A stretch of 64,000 nt of DNA from Streptomyces sp. NBC_01341 (GCF_035946055.1 NZ_CP108364.1:248001-312000), one strand, 5' to 3'; counted from the stretch's first letter, positions 36,124 through 47,817 are shown. A program made the numbers and translations. Notes: generated from the sequence alone by a model not told the origin.

Positions 36124-36571
36124 GGTGGGTACCCCAGGTGTCGTCACGGACAAGACCAAGGCGCCCGCCTCGGCCGCCCGTCCTGCAAGTCTGGCGGCGG
36201 CGGGGATGAACGAGTGATCCTTTACCGGCACAACGATGGCAGGCTGCACTTGGAGGAATCCACCAGCGGGGGGTCAGGGTACGAGCCACAGGCGCGCGGC
36301 GTGTTCGGCATCGAGCATGCAGTCCGCGACACCTCGGCGTAGCCCGGCCTGTAGGGTCCGGCCAAACCCTCGACGGCCCGGACAGGACGGGCTCGGTCGC
36401 GGCAGAGGGCGTGCGCGGTGCCCTGCGGCATGGCCGTTCGCCTGCCCCTGCCCACGGCATGCCTCTCTCCGCACTGCGCCGTGGCGAACGTGGACGGGGC
36501 GACCGGTAACAGCGGGCGCCGGCCGATGCCCCGGTGCGGGACCCGGGCATCGGCTTCGTGGCGGGTGAAGG
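36124..36571. other. Gene-free stretch
   Basis: About 450 bases between FabV and the lipoprotein gene. It includes the N-terminal frame extension of FabV (36124-36249) and a terminator hairpin at 36522-36554. No independent gene seen. Confidence 0.4.
36522..36554 (-). terminator. Hairpin terminator after lipoprotein gene
   Basis: GCCGATGCCC (36522-36531) pairs exactly with GGGCATCGGC (36545-36554), 18 nt 3' of the minus-strand lipoprotein stop. Confidence 0.75.
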
Positions 36572-37432
36572 TCAGCCGGCCCAGCCCTCGGCCTCGTCGG
36601 CCGGAACCGTCGTGGCGAGCTTCAGTTCCTTGCGAGCGGCGATCGACTTGCTGGGGTCGATACCGGCGAACGCCGCGTCGTAGGCGGTCTGGAACGTGCC
36701 GGCGTCGCCGGCCGACGCCGCCGTCTTCCACTCGGCGGCGGCCTCCTCCAAGCGTGCACGCAGCTTGCCGGTCTCCGGCTGTTCGATGCCCCGCAACGTC
36801 TGGATGTGCGTGTCGAGCGCCGCTGCCACGGCCCTGGCCTGCACCTTGTATCCGGGGAGATCGTCCGCAGCCTTCTCCCCCTCGGGCTGGTGGGCCCACA
36901 GGGCGTCGTAGACGGCGGCCGAACCCTTGAGGTAGGCGAGCTGGTCGGCGTCCAGAGGGTCGCTCTTCAGCGAGCCCGAGAACGTGCCCGATGCGCTGGT
37001 GTAGGCACAGCTCACGGCGCGGTCACCTGCCGCCCAGCTCGTCTTCGAGGGGTGGTAGTAGAAGACGTCGACCCCCTGGGGCAGCGCCCAGGGGTCCGGA
37101 GCGAACTTCTGTGCCGCGGCCGGACACCGTCCGTCGGCGATCACCGCGACCGCGTCGTCCCCGGGGAAGGACTTCTCGTCGTCGATCGTGAACTCGTCGA
37201 CGACCTGCCCCAGGTGCGGCTCCTCGCACGGCACGGCCTGTACCGCGGGTTCGTCGGAACCGCCGGACTTGCCGTCCAGGTTGTAACAGTCACCGGTGGC
37301 GAGGGAAGAGACCGCGTGCTTGTTCGCGCCGTCCTCGTCAGCGCCATCGGAGCAGCCCGATGCGCCGATGGCGAGAAGTGCGACGACGACGGATATACCG
37401 CGCAGGGAACGGGACGTGACACCCAAAGACAT
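36572..37432 (-). CDS. Lipoprotein with septum-formation-type domain
   Basis: Putative lipoprotein, 286 aa. The signal has a hydrophobic stretch ending GASGC (lipobox Cys about residue 26). The exported part has the layout of the actinobacterial 'septum formation' domain: ATGDCYNLDG, VQAVPCEEPHLGQVVDEF, then FPGDDAVAVIADGRCPAAAQKF, with paired Cys. C-terminal third is helical and Ala/Glu-rich. ATG 37432 with GAGG about 11 nt upstream. A role in cell envelope or division is suggested by family name only. Confidence 0.8.
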   Translation of the reverse strand: MSLGVTSRSLRGISVVVALLAIGASGCSDGADEDGANKHAVSSLATGDCYNLDGKSGGSDEPAVQAVPCEEPHLGQVVDEFTIDDEKSFPGDDAVAVIADGRCPAAAQKFAPDPWALPQGVDVFYYHPSKTSWAAGDRAVSCAYTSASGTFSGSLKSDPLDADQLAYLKGSAAVYDALWAHQPEGEKAADDLPGYKVQARAVAAALDTHIQTLRGIEQPETGKLRARLEEAAAEWKTAASAGDAGTFQTAYDAAFAGIDPSKSIAARKELKLATTVPADEAEGWAG

Positions 37433-37966
37433 GACGTGTGCATCCTCAAACGGAAAATTTACGTATAGGTGTGCGCATCGTATGGCACTTCTGCGCCCAC
37501 CCTTCACCCGCGGGGGCGCCGGACGACTTCGGGGGCCCGTGTACTTCTCGGAGTGGGTCGGGCCGCCCCAAATGCCGTCTTTCGGAGTGCCCTTGAACTC
37601 CGACGGGCTGAGCCCGGGGGCAAGGCTCGATTCTGTCCGAGAGCACGGTGGCCCGGGCCCGGTTTCAGAAACGGACCGCGCCGACCTCGCGGAGCTCCGG
37701 GATGCACGGAGCAAGCCACGGGGTCGGCCGTCTGTAATCCACCTCACGACAGTTTGCGACGAGAGTGAGGCACTTCGGGCCGCGAGGCTTCCGAAGGCAT
37801 GTAAGCGCGGAGCAGGTCAGTGATTTCGGGATCGGCAGCCCCGCTCTCCCGGACGCGGGCGCACTCGCGGATGAGTCCACAGGGACCGTCCAGTTGAGGG
37901 AAAGCCCGTGAGGTGAACGACAAGTACCTCACGACTCATGTCGTCACCATTGAAGGAGAAGCCACG
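37433..37966. other. Gene-free stretch
   Basis: About 530 bases upstream of the lipoprotein gene; frames here have no convincing starts. The last 60 bases lead into a strongly initiated short ORF at 37967. Confidence 0.4.
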
Positions 37967-38056
37967 ATGAAGACCGCCACGCACCCAAACCGCCGCGGGG
38001 GTCACCGGCTCGGCGCCGGTCACAACGGCGAGCTTTCCCTGCTGGTCGGGACCTGA
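37967..38056 (+). CDS. Candidate 29-residue peptide
   Basis: Short ORF with an excellent ribosome site (TTGAAGGAGAAGCCACG, 7-9 nt before ATG). Peptide begins MKTATHPNRRGGHRLGAGHN and ends LSLLVGT; Arg/His/Gly-rich N-terminal half. No hydrophobic core for export. It could be a leader or precursor peptide or simply fortuitous. A large hairpin follows at 38091-38133. Confidence 0.35.
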   Translation: MKTATHPNRRGGHRLGAGHNGELSLLVGT

Positions 38057-38090
38057 TACCTGGTGGACCCCCTTGCGAACTGCCGGCATA

Positions 38091-38133
38091 GGGCCACACC
38101 GGGCGACCGTCGAGCGGTCACCCGGTGTGGCCC
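38091..38133. terminator. 18-bp stem terminator
   Basis: GGGCCACACCGGG... (38091-38108) pairs with 38116-38133 over 18 nt with a single mismatch and a 7-nt loop. It lies 3' of the minus-strand GH2-like gene (stop at 38174) and also downstream of the short ORF. Confidence 0.8.
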
Positions 38134-38173
38134 CGTTGTCGACCCTGTCACGCCTGCACGGAGTTCGGCGGAA

Positions 38174-40348
38174 TCAGCTGTAGACGCCGAACTCGTGGAG
38201 GGAGTAGCCCCATCCGGTGCCCCGGGCCGTCAGCTGGAGGCGGACGTGACGCGCGGTGGCGGAGAGGTTGATCGTGTCGATGTCCCCGTCGCCGACCGTC
38301 GTGGAGTAGACCGGGCGCCAGGTGGTGGCGTCGTCGGAGACCTGCACCTCATAGGACTTGGCGTAGGCGGGGTCCCACACGAGTTGCAGCGTGCGGATGG
38401 CCTTGGCCGCGCCGAGGTCCACCTGGATCCACTGCGGGTCGCTCCAGTCGCTGGCCCACCGTGTGGTGGCGTTGCCGTCCGTGGCCAGAGCGGGCGCGCA
38501 GGGGCAGTCGCCGTACTGGGTCTGGTAGGAGGAAGCGGTGGTGGGCCGGTTAAGGGCGACGTTGGTCCCGGCCACGGGTGGTGCGACCACCTTGACGGAC
38601 TTGGTCTCGATCCCGGCGTTGCCGTGGCCGTCCTCGGCCTGGATGTAGACCTTCCAGACACCCAGCTTGTCGGGGGCGGTCACGGCGAAGGTGCCGTTGC
38701 CGGTGGAGCGCCACTGCGCCTCGACGAGCCGCTTGTCGCCGTCGGCGTAGTTTCCGCTGAGGAAGATCCTGGGAGTGACCGGGTCGCCGTCGGGGTCGCG
38801 GATGTCGGCGCGCACGGTGAACTCACGGCCGGCGGGGGCCGCGGTGGCCGGAGTCACGGCCATGTTCGTGATGACCGGCGGGGTGTTGTTGCCCGCGGTG
38901 GAACCGGCGTACGCCTTCTTGACCGCGTAGTACGACAGCCGCTTCAAGCCGTCGGGCACCAGGTTGAACCAGATGCCGCCGAAGTCGTGCTCCACGCCGT
39001 AGTGGAACATTGTCGCGCCGAGAGCGACGCCCTGGTGGCCGGTGATGCAGCCCCACGCCTTCGTGTAGCCGTCGGCCTTCTGGACATCGGTCGGCTCGTC
39101 CGGAATGCCGTTGGCGTCGTCGGGAACCTCCCACTCCCCGGCCGGACCGGTCTCGGTGATGATGTAGGGCTTCGTGTAGCCGCCGTCGGTCCAGTCCTGG
39201 CGCACCTTGCACAGGTTGCCGTAGGAGTTCATCGAGTACAGGTCGAGGTCCGGGGCGTTCCGCTTGTAGTACGGCCAGGCGCCGGTCCAGGCATCGGTCG
39301 AGGTGACGGGGTGGTCCGGGTCGATGGTGTGGATCTTCTTGGCGACGTCGTTCACGAACGAGGTGTAGGCGTTGCGCTGCGCCTCCAGTTCGGTGCCGCT
39401 GTAGCAGTTCTGCAGGCCGAGGACGGACTCGTTGCCGACGTTCCACATCAGGGTCGCCGGGTGGGTCCTGTACGCGTCGACCCACTTGGCGAACTCGGTG
39501 AGCATGTTGCTCTTGTACGTCGCGTCAGTGACGTAGTTGACGCACCCTCCGGCGCCGGGCCCTCCGCCGGGCTGGAGCCAGAAGCCGTTGATGACCCGGA
39601 TGCCCTGGGCTGCCGCGGTGTCGAGGAGCGGCTTGGTGGAGCCGTCGGTGCCCCACGTACGGATGGTGTTGACACCCATGGACTTCACATCGGGCAGGTA
39701 CCTGGGGGCGTCCGCTACGGACGGGCCCCAGGTGAGTCCCTTGACCGTGTACGGCTGGCCTCCGACGGTCAGCTGCCAGTTGCCCTGGGAGCCGGTCACC
39801 TTGACGGCGCCACCCTGGGGCGGGGTGGTGGTGCCCTCGCTGCCGTATACCTGGAATTCCCACAGGGAGTACCCGTAGCCGCCGGCGCGTGTGACGCCCT
39901 GCATACGGACGTACTGGCCCGAACCGGATACGGCGACTTCGTCCGTGCCGCCGTCGCCGCCGGTGACCGTCTTCAGGGTGCGCCAGTCGGTGCCGTTGTC
40001 GGACGCCTGGATCTCGTAGTTCTTGCCGAAGGCGCTCTCCCAGGTCAGGACGACCCGGCTCAGGCTCTTGCTCGCCCCGAGGTCGACCTGGATCCATTCG
40101 CCGTCACGGCGCTCGCTGGACCAGCGGGTGCCGGTCAGGTTGCCGTCGACGGCGGCTGACGCGCTGTAGCCGTCGCCTTCCTGCGAGGAGGCCGTGGCCG
40201 GCTTGCCCTGGGAGAGCAGCGCCTCCGCCGCCTGTGCAGGCGAGGACGGGACAAGGGTCAGCGAGGACGCCAGGAGAGCGCCCAGCATCGCGAGCGATGT
40301 CGCGTTGCGCCGACGGGAGAGAGCGTGGGTGGAGGGAGGTCTTGACAC
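38174..40348 (-). CDS. Secreted GH2-type TIM-barrel glycosidase with two F5/8 (discoidin) domains
   Basis: Extracellular carbohydrate-active enzyme, 724 aa. GTG 40348 chosen because CAGGAGC lies 6 nt upstream; an ATG at 40369 would add 7 residues. Signal peptide to about residue 41. F5/8C-type (CBM32-like) domains at about 44-170 and 600-724, an Ig-like region near 500-590, and a GH-A clan TIM barrel between. Proton donor Glu307 in MWNVGNES and nucleophile Glu399 in IITETGP. Substrate not deducible; the double discoidin arrangement suggests binding of galactose- or glucan-type polymers. The upstream gene has the same N-terminal domain. Confidence 0.88.
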   Translation of the reverse strand: MSRPPSTHALSRRRNATSLAMLGALLASSLTLVPSSPAQAAEALLSQGKPATASSQEGDGYSASAAVDGNLTGTRWSSERRDGEWIQVDLGASKSLSRVVLTWESAFGKNYEIQASDNGTDWRTLKTVTGGDGGTDEVAVSGSGQYVRMQGVTRAGGYGYSLWEFQVYGSEGTTTPPQGGAVKVTGSQGNWQLTVGGQPYTVKGLTWGPSVADAPRYLPDVKSMGVNTIRTWGTDGSTKPLLDTAAAQGIRVINGFWLQPGGGPGAGGCVNYVTDATYKSNMLTEFAKWVDAYRTHPATLMWNVGNESVLGLQNCYSGTELEAQRNAYTSFVNDVAKKIHTIDPDHPVTSTDAWTGAWPYYKRNAPDLDLYSMNSYGNLCKVRQDWTDGGYTKPYIITETGPAGEWEVPDDANGIPDEPTDVQKADGYTKAWGCITGHQGVALGATMFHYGVEHDFGGIWFNLVPDGLKRLSYYAVKKAYAGSTAGNNTPPVITNMAVTPATAAPAGREFTVRADIRDPDGDPVTPRIFLSGNYADGDKRLVEAQWRSTGNGTFAVTAPDKLGVWKVYIQAEDGHGNAGIETKSVKVVAPPVAGTNVALNRPTTASSYQTQYGDCPCAPALATDGNATTRWASDWSDPQWIQVDLGAAKAIRTLQLVWDPAYAKSYEVQVSDDATTWRPVYSTTVGDGDIDTINLSATARHVRLQLTARGTGWGYSLHEFGVYS

Positions 40349-40454
40349 GTGTGCTCCTGGCTGATTCATGACGCACGGCGCGAGGAGGCGGACTCGTGAG
40401 TCGGCTTGACGTCCGGCGTGGCTGCTGGAGGGCGTGCAGGTGCTGTCGTGCTCG

Positions 40455-40502
40455 CCCTTCCGGGCCGGGGCCGGCGGGACGTGAACGCCCCGCCCGGAAG
40501 GG
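40455..40502 (-). terminator. Hairpin terminator after beta-helix gene
   Basis: CCCTTCCGGGC (40455-40465) pairs exactly with GCCCGGAAGGG (40492-40502), with an additional inner GGGGC/GCCCC stem. It lies between the two F5/8-domain genes, so these may be separate transcripts. Confidence 0.75.
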
Positions 40503-40545
40503 AGTCGCGGGCCTCACCACCGAGCGGCGTGAGGCAGAGGGTGAC

Positions 40546-42741
<2,196 letters not shown>

Positions 42742-43111
42742 AGAGGGAACTCCCTGTAGGGAAATGACGCTCGGGAGAGCGCTCTCCCGAACCATGCCGC
42801 TCCATCCCGGTACGGTCAATAACTCCGACACGACTTTTCTTTTGACTTGATTTAAGTGACTCCCAGGGGCCGTTGACGCTTCGCCTCCCTGAGCCACGGC
42901 TCGGGGCGAGGATCAGGCGCAACGGCCGCGTGCGCCTCGTGCCGAACCTCGCGCGGGCGCACCGTCCTCGCACCGCCAGGGACGCCGGCACCGTCAGTGC
43001 GGGACGCCGGTTCGGGGTAGATCCCGCCGGCCACGGCCCGCAACAGGCTCGCAGGACAGGGCTGGCTCGTGTCCGGCCCCACGGCGGCGCGAGCACACGC
43101 GCACGCCGACG
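42742..43111. other. Intergenic region
   Basis: About 370 bases between the beta-helix gene and the VOC gene. It holds the operator palindrome at 42771-42790 and an AT-rich stretch at 42830-42860 that may be the promoter. Nothing else recognised. Confidence 0.4.
42771..42790. promoter_or_regulatory. Perfect 20-bp LacI-type operator palindrome
   Basis: TCGGGAGAGC followed by its exact complement GCTCTCCCGA. The centre GAGCGCTC matches the class of sites bound by LacI-family regulators of polysaccharide genes in Streptomyces (established type: CebR-like TGGGAGCGCTCCCA). No LacI gene is next to it here. Confidence 0.75.
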
Positions 43112-43543
43112 TCAGTCGAGACAGAATTCGTTGCCCTCGATGTCCTGCATCGCCAGGCACGACTCGTCGTATTCGTCGGCGACCAGCAGGCACACGCGCG
43201 TCGCGCCGAGGGCGAGCAGCCGAGCGCACTCGGCCTCGAGGGCCGCCAGGCGCTCCTCCCCCACGAGCCCGGTGCCGACCCGGACGTCGAGGTGCACCCG
43301 ATTCTTGACGGCCTTGCCCTCGGGAACGCGCTGGAAGTACAGGCGCGGACCCGCCCCCGAGGGGTCGACACAGACGAACCCGGCCCCCTGGCGCTCGGGG
43401 GGCAGCGAGCGCTCGAATGCGTCCCAGGCGGCGAATCCCGCCGGCGGCGGGATGACGTACCCGAGCACCTCGCACCAGAAGCGCGCGACGCGTTCGGGTT
43501 CTGCACAGTCGAAGGTGACCTGGACCTGCCTGATAGACGCCAT
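43112..43543 (-). CDS. VOC-family (glyoxalase/dioxygenase-like) protein
   Basis: 143-aa vicinal-oxygen-chelate fold protein. Two beta-alpha-beta-beta-beta modules: first with VTFDCAEPERVARFWCEVLGY, second ending MQDIEGNEFCLD. The CDF-type segment and terminal EF.L mark the family. Likely a small-molecule binding or resistance-type protein; function not assigned. ATG 43543 with GGGTGG upstream. Confidence 0.88.
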   Translation of the reverse strand: MASIRQVQVTFDCAEPERVARFWCEVLGYVIPPPAGFAAWDAFERSLPPERQGAGFVCVDPSGAGPRLYFQRVPEGKAVKNRVHLDVRVGTGLVGEERLAALEAECARLLALGATRVCLLVADEYDESCLAMQDIEGNEFCLD

Positions 43544-43822
43544 CGGTCCACCCTAGGTCGCGCGAGCCGCTCACCGGACCCGAATTCTTCCCACGTCTCC
43601 GTCCCCCGGTGGGGTCGTCATCGGTGCGCTGCAGCGGGCAACGGCGTTTTCCCGTCCGGGTGTTCCCCTTCACGGTGCGTCCGTTGCCCACTCCGCGAAG
43701 GCCCGACCGCACGACATCCGATGGCGCATCGTGTCATCGGGATGTGGAACGGACGGCGTTACTAGGGGTGGAGAGGCGCCCTCCACCCATCGACTCGAAC
43801 GATCCGCAAGGAGCCCCACGCC

Positions 43823-44392
43823 ATGACACGCCTGACGAGAACGAAGAAGTGTGCGGCCGCCGTCGCGATCGCGGCTGCGGCGATGGCAGCAGTGCCGGCC
43901 GTGGCGCAGGCCGTAGCGCCCATGCGGGTGCCCGCCGAGGCTCAGGGCAGGCAGGCCGAAGCGCCGGCGAACGAAGCCGCCCCGGTGCGGGTGGTCGCGC
44001 CGGGTGAGCGTGTCCAGGCCGGAGCGGGCGTCGAGATATGGCTGACCGAGGAGGGCAAGCACTGGTCGACACCCGAGACGGGCCACCAGTTCCGGAGCGC
44101 GGTCGACGGCAACCTCGACCTCCGGCACCCCAGCGTGGGCCTGAGCACCGAGATTCTGGGCGACCGCTGTTTCCTCTCCGGGCTTTACACGGGCACCGAC
44201 CACGCCCGCAGTGTCGTCGTCAGCACCGGCGACGGCGAGGTCACCGCTCCTCTCGTGCGGTTACCCGGTTCACCGGGGTGGGGTGCCTGGTACGCCGATG
44301 TCCCCCTCCACGACGACCTCACCATCGACCGCGTCACCCTGCTCGACGGGCGCGGAAAGAAGATCGCTTCCATGACTCCTTCCCGGCCGTGA
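43823..44392 (+). CDS. Secreted protein of unknown function (189 aa)
   Basis: ATG 43823 has AAGGAG 9 nt upstream. Signal peptide to about residue 30 (MTRLTRTKK, Ala-rich core, VAQA). An Ala/Glu/Pro-rich linker then a compact domain with WLTEEGKHWSTPETG and a single Cys (DRCFLSG). Family unknown. Single gene. Confidence 0.75.
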   Translation: MTRLTRTKKCAAAVAIAAAAMAAVPAVAQAVAPMRVPAEAQGRQAEAPANEAAPVRVVAPGERVQAGAGVEIWLTEEGKHWSTPETGHQFRSAVDGNLDLRHPSVGLSTEILGDRCFLSGLYTGTDHARSVVVSTGDGEVTAPLVRLPGSPGWGAWYADVPLHDDLTIDRVTLLDGRGKKIASMTPSRP

Positions 44393-44802
44393 CCGACTGC
44401 GCCGGGAAGGGGTTCGCACGCGTCGCAACAGATACCCCTGGCCGATGAGTTGAGGAGTCACCCGGTGGGGCCGGCGAGTCTCACGCAGCCGAGACGGAGT
44501 TATCGGCCCCTCCCTCGCGGGCGGATCGGAGGGGATCGGTGCCACCTCGCGGCCGACGCGGTGGCGCGCGCCCGGATCGGTGGGGAGGGACGAAGCTCCG
44601 TTCGGTGCCCAGCGGGCCCGTCCGGTCCCGGGCCGGATGAGCGCGAAAGGCCGCGGCGAGCGATCTTCTCCAGGAGCCGAAGCATTTACTTGCTCAGGCA
44701 ATCATTATATGCTTGTCTGAGCAAGTAACTTTGGACGGATTCGACGTCTGGTTCAGCCGTCCCGCGTCCATCGACATCACCGCGACAGTCGGAGGTACTG
44801 AC
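44393..44802. other. Intergenic region before SDR
   Basis: About 410 bases. Gene-free apart from the operator-like inverted repeats at 44686-44728. Confidence 0.4.
44686..44728. promoter_or_regulatory. Paired TTG-N6-CAA operator with 12-bp inverted arms
   Basis: TTACTTGCTCAG (44686-44697) is the exact complement of CTGAGCAAGTAA (44717-44728). Each arm is itself part of a TTG-N6-CAA half-palindrome (TTGCTCAGGCAA 44690-44701 and TTGTCTGAGCAA 44713-44724). The AT-rich ATTATAT between them may be the promoter -10. It precedes the SDR start by 75 nt. Confidence 0.6.
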
Positions 44803-45555
44803 GTGAACCGTCTCGAGGGGCGCGCCGCGCTGGTCACAGGCTCGACGAGCGGAATCGGGCGCGCCGTGGCGGAGGCACTGGCCCGCGAGGGCGCGATCGT
44901 CGTCGTGACCGGACGCAGCGCGGAGCGCGGAGCGCAGGTCGTGGACGAGATCGTCGCGGAGGGAGGCATTGCCCGCTTCGTCCAGGCGGACCTCTCCGCA
45001 GGCGGTTCCGGGGTCCGCCGTCTTGCGCGGGAAGCGGCGGAGCAGGCGGGCCGGCCCATCGACATCCTGGACAACAACGCGGCCTTCCTCGTACCGCCGC
45101 ATCCCATGACGGAGTCGACCGAGGAACAGATCGACAAGGTCCTGGAGGTCAACATCAAGGCCCCGTACATTCTGACGGCCGCCCTGGTGCCCGGCATGGT
45201 GGAGAGCGGCGGCGGCTCAGTGATCAACATGGGCTCGATCGGCGGCGTGGCCGGAATCAAGTTCACCTCGCTGTACGGCGCCAGCAAGGCAGGCCTGCAC
45301 TCGCTGACGAGGTCGTGGGCCGCGGAGCTGGCCGCCGACGGTGTACGGGTGAACACCGTCGCGCCGGGCCCCACCGTGACGGATGAGAACGAGGAACTCC
45401 GCCCCCTCCTGGAGGAGATCGCCGAGAGCAACCCCGACAAGCACATGGGCAGCGCACAGGAGACCGCCGCGGCCGTGATCTTCCTGGCCGGTGACGAGGC
45501 GTCACACGTTCACGGTGTACTGCTGCCCGTGGACGGCGGGGCCCTCGCGGTCTGA
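44803..45555 (+). CDS. SDR-family oxidoreductase
   Basis: Canonical 250-aa short-chain dehydrogenase/reductase. Nucleotide motif TGSTSGIG near residue 13, NNAA near 91, catalytic Ser in INMGSIGG, and YGASK catalytic Tyr/Lys near 157-161. GTG 44803 has GGAGGT 6 nt upstream. Probably NAD(P)-dependent, substrate unknown. The paired operator upstream suggests inducible control. Confidence 0.92.
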   Translation: MNRLEGRAALVTGSTSGIGRAVAEALAREGAIVVVTGRSAERGAQVVDEIVAEGGIARFVQADLSAGGSGVRRLAREAAEQAGRPIDILDNNAAFLVPPHPMTESTEEQIDKVLEVNIKAPYILTAALVPGMVESGGGSVINMGSIGGVAGIKFTSLYGASKAGLHSLTRSWAAELAADGVRVNTVAPGPTVTDENEELRPLLEEIAESNPDKHMGSAQETAAAVIFLAGDEASHVHGVLLPVDGGALAV

Positions 45556-45560
45556 GGACG

Positions 45561-45594
45561 GGGCCGGCTCGGCGCGGTGACGCCGGGCCGGCCC
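45561..45594. terminator. 14-bp stem hairpin between convergent genes
   Basis: GGGCCGGCTCGGCG (45561-45574) pairs with 45581-45594 with one G-T pair and a 6-nt loop, between the SDR and the minus-strand phosphodiesterase. Likely bidirectional terminator. Confidence 0.8.
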
Positions 45595-45614
45595 GCGATC
45601 CCTCACGGTCGGGG

Positions 45615-47519
45615 TCAGTGGGCGGAGCCGAGGGCGCGTGCGTCGCCCTCGATGAGCGCCGCACGGCCGGGGTTCAACGACTTGCCGGACTGCAGCTTCG
45701 CCCAGGTGCCGAGGAGCGTGTACTGCTTCAGACCCAGCATGGCCGTCATTGAACTGACGGAGGTGTCCTTGGCGCCGGAGGTGAAGATCAGGTGCGCCAG
45801 GCCCGTCGGGGTGGCGTCGAGGGTGAAGGTCCGGGTGTCCTCCGCGGTGCCGCCGGGCCCGGAGGCCACGGCGCGCAGCGTGTGCAGTCCGGCCGCCAGG
45901 GTGGTCAGGTCCAGCGGAGTTCCGGCGGTGACGGGCCGGCCGTCGAGGCTGAGGGCGACCGAGTCCGCGTGATCGCTCTGCACGGCCGGCAGGGGGGACT
46001 GCGCACGGTCCAGCACCGCGGAGGCGGCGGGAGAGGTGATCGCGACCTTCGGCTCGGCCGGAGGCGTCGCCCCGTCCTGGCGGAAGGCGCTGTTCCAGCC
46101 GCTCAGTTCGGTCGGCCGGTTGGTGATGATGCCGTCGACGCCCGCGCTTTCGAGGGCCTTCCAGCGGTCGGCGTCGTCCACGGTCCAGACCATCACGGCT
46201 ACGCCGGCCTTGTGCAGGTCGGCGACGACGGACGGCTTCTTGCCGAGCGCGCCGTCCTCGGGGTTGTACGCGGCCAGGTGCAGCTCCTTGGCGAGCGCGA
46301 CCGGATCGGCGTCCAAAGTGCTGCGCAGCAGGCCGAGGGGCAGGTCGGGGGCGAGTTCGTGGGTGTAGCGCAGGGCATCGACCTCGAAGCTCTGCACGAA
46401 CACGCGTCCGGTCATGGCGTGGGAGCGGATGGTGTCCACGATCGTGGACACCTCGGCCTTGGTGTGCGCGCCCTTGATCTCCAGCAGGAGGTCGCCGCCG
46501 CGGGTGCGCAGGTCGTCCAGCTGGGCAGCCAGCGTCGGGACACGGGCTCCCTTGTAGTGGGGTGCGAACCAGGAGCCTGCGTCGAGGGCGTCGAGCTGGG
46601 TGGAGGTCAGCGAGCGGACCGGGCCGGTTCCGTCGGTCGTTCGGTCGACGGTGGCGTCGTGGAGGATGTAGGGAACGCCGTCCTTGCTGGGCTGGACGTC
46701 GTTCTCGATGAAATCGGCACCGCCCCGGCGGGCGATCTCCTGGGAGACCAGGGTGTTCTCGGGGGCAGCAGAGGAGGCACCGCGGTGGCCGATGACGGTC
46801 AGTGGGGCTCCGGCCGGGCGGATGTAGCTCTGCGGCGGGAGTTCGGTCACCTTGAGGTCGTCGTAGGAGGCGGAGGCGCCGTTCACCAGCAGGCCCTGGA
46901 CACCGTCCGCGGAGCGGGCGACCTTCGCGGTCCGCATGATCTCTTTGCCGTCGAAGTACCAGACGGCCTTGGTGCCGTGCACCTCCGCCGCGATCTTCAC
47001 GTCCTTGCCGGTTCCCGCGCTGGACGGTGCCGCATGGGTGTCCGTGACGTTCCAGGTGTTCGAGGAGGTGCGCTGGGCGAACTCCAGCCCGTTGGCGGCC
47101 GTGGTGCCGGTACGCATGGTGGCGATGGACCAGGGCACGGTCCCGCCCGCCGGCATGTCGAGTCCCATCGCGGTCCAGCGTGCGGTGTCGACGGCCGACT
47201 CGAAGCGCGCGGTGAGCTCGATGCGGTAGTCGTTGAGGTGCTCGCCGAAGGTGATCCGGCTCAGCTGTGACGAGCTCGCGGAACTCCCGTACAGACGACC
47301 GTCCTTGACCTGCCAGGTGCCCTCCGCCGACCGGAACCCCTCGGGGAGGGTGCTTCCGGAGAAGTCCGAGGAGACGACGACCCGGCCCGGGCCGGTTCCG
47401 GCCGGCGGTGCGGAGTCGTCGGCGAAGGCGATCGCCGGAAGGGACAGGGCGACCAGCGCGGATGCCAGGAGGGCGAGGCCTGGGCGTGGAGTACGTGAGG
47501 TACGAGAAGTACGAGGCAT
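45615..47519 (-). CDS. Secreted glycerophosphodiester phosphodiesterase
   Basis: Exported 634-aa enzyme. After a signal peptide (to about residue 34) comes a concanavalin-like/LamG-like domain (about 45-230), then the GDPD catalytic domain from about 240 to 480 with GHRGASSAAPENT (His-Arg), DFIENDVQPSKDG (Glu and Asp) and LHDATVDRTTDGTG (His). A C-terminal Ig-like and short helical region follows. It hydrolyses glycerophosphodiesters to glycerol-3-phosphate and alcohol outside the cell. ATG 47519 lacks a clear ribosome site. Confidence 0.92.
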   Translation of the reverse strand: MPRTSRTSRTPRPGLALLASALVALSLPAIAFADDSAPPAGTGPGRVVVSSDFSGSTLPEGFRSAEGTWQVKDGRLYGSSASSSQLSRITFGEHLNDYRIELTARFESAVDTARWTAMGLDMPAGGTVPWSIATMRTGTTAANGLEFAQRTSSNTWNVTDTHAAPSSAGTGKDVKIAAEVHGTKAVWYFDGKEIMRTAKVARSADGVQGLLVNGASASYDDLKVTELPPQSYIRPAGAPLTVIGHRGASSAAPENTLVSQEIARRGGADFIENDVQPSKDGVPYILHDATVDRTTDGTGPVRSLTSTQLDALDAGSWFAPHYKGARVPTLAAQLDDLRTRGGDLLLEIKGAHTKAEVSTIVDTIRSHAMTGRVFVQSFEVDALRYTHELAPDLPLGLLRSTLDADPVALAKELHLAAYNPEDGALGKKPSVVADLHKAGVAVMVWTVDDADRWKALESAGVDGIITNRPTELSGWNSAFRQDGATPPAEPKVAITSPAASAVLDRAQSPLPAVQSDHADSVALSLDGRPVTAGTPLDLTTLAAGLHTLRAVASGPGGTAEDTRTFTLDATPTGLAHLIFTSGAKDTSVSSMTAMLGLKQYTLLGTWAKLQSGKSLNPGRAALIEGDARALGSAH

Positions 47520-47817
47520 GCGAGTGACGTTAGGAAGTTCCGGCGATCGATCGGGCCCCTTGCGGGTGAACACCGGCAGGCGGGAAGAAGTCCAGTCGCG
47601 GCGACGGCTCGAAACACGGTGCACCATCTGCTCCCTCACACGGGCGGCGGAGTCGTACAGCCCGGAGCCGGCCGGCCCCTGACCGCTGAGCGTAACCGTG
47701 CCAAGCCGCCGTGGCGCGGAGGGCGCTCGACCGCTCCGCCGTCGCCCGTTCGGATCGTCGCCGGCCGGGAGCCCGGTCCCCGTGGGACCTGACAGGCACC
47801 CGGCCGGCGACGCCGGA

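Noticed and set aside
38063..40159. 698-codon plus-strand frame opposite the GH2-like gene
   Set aside because: Val/Gly/Asp-rich mirror of a gene with signal peptide and catalytic motifs.
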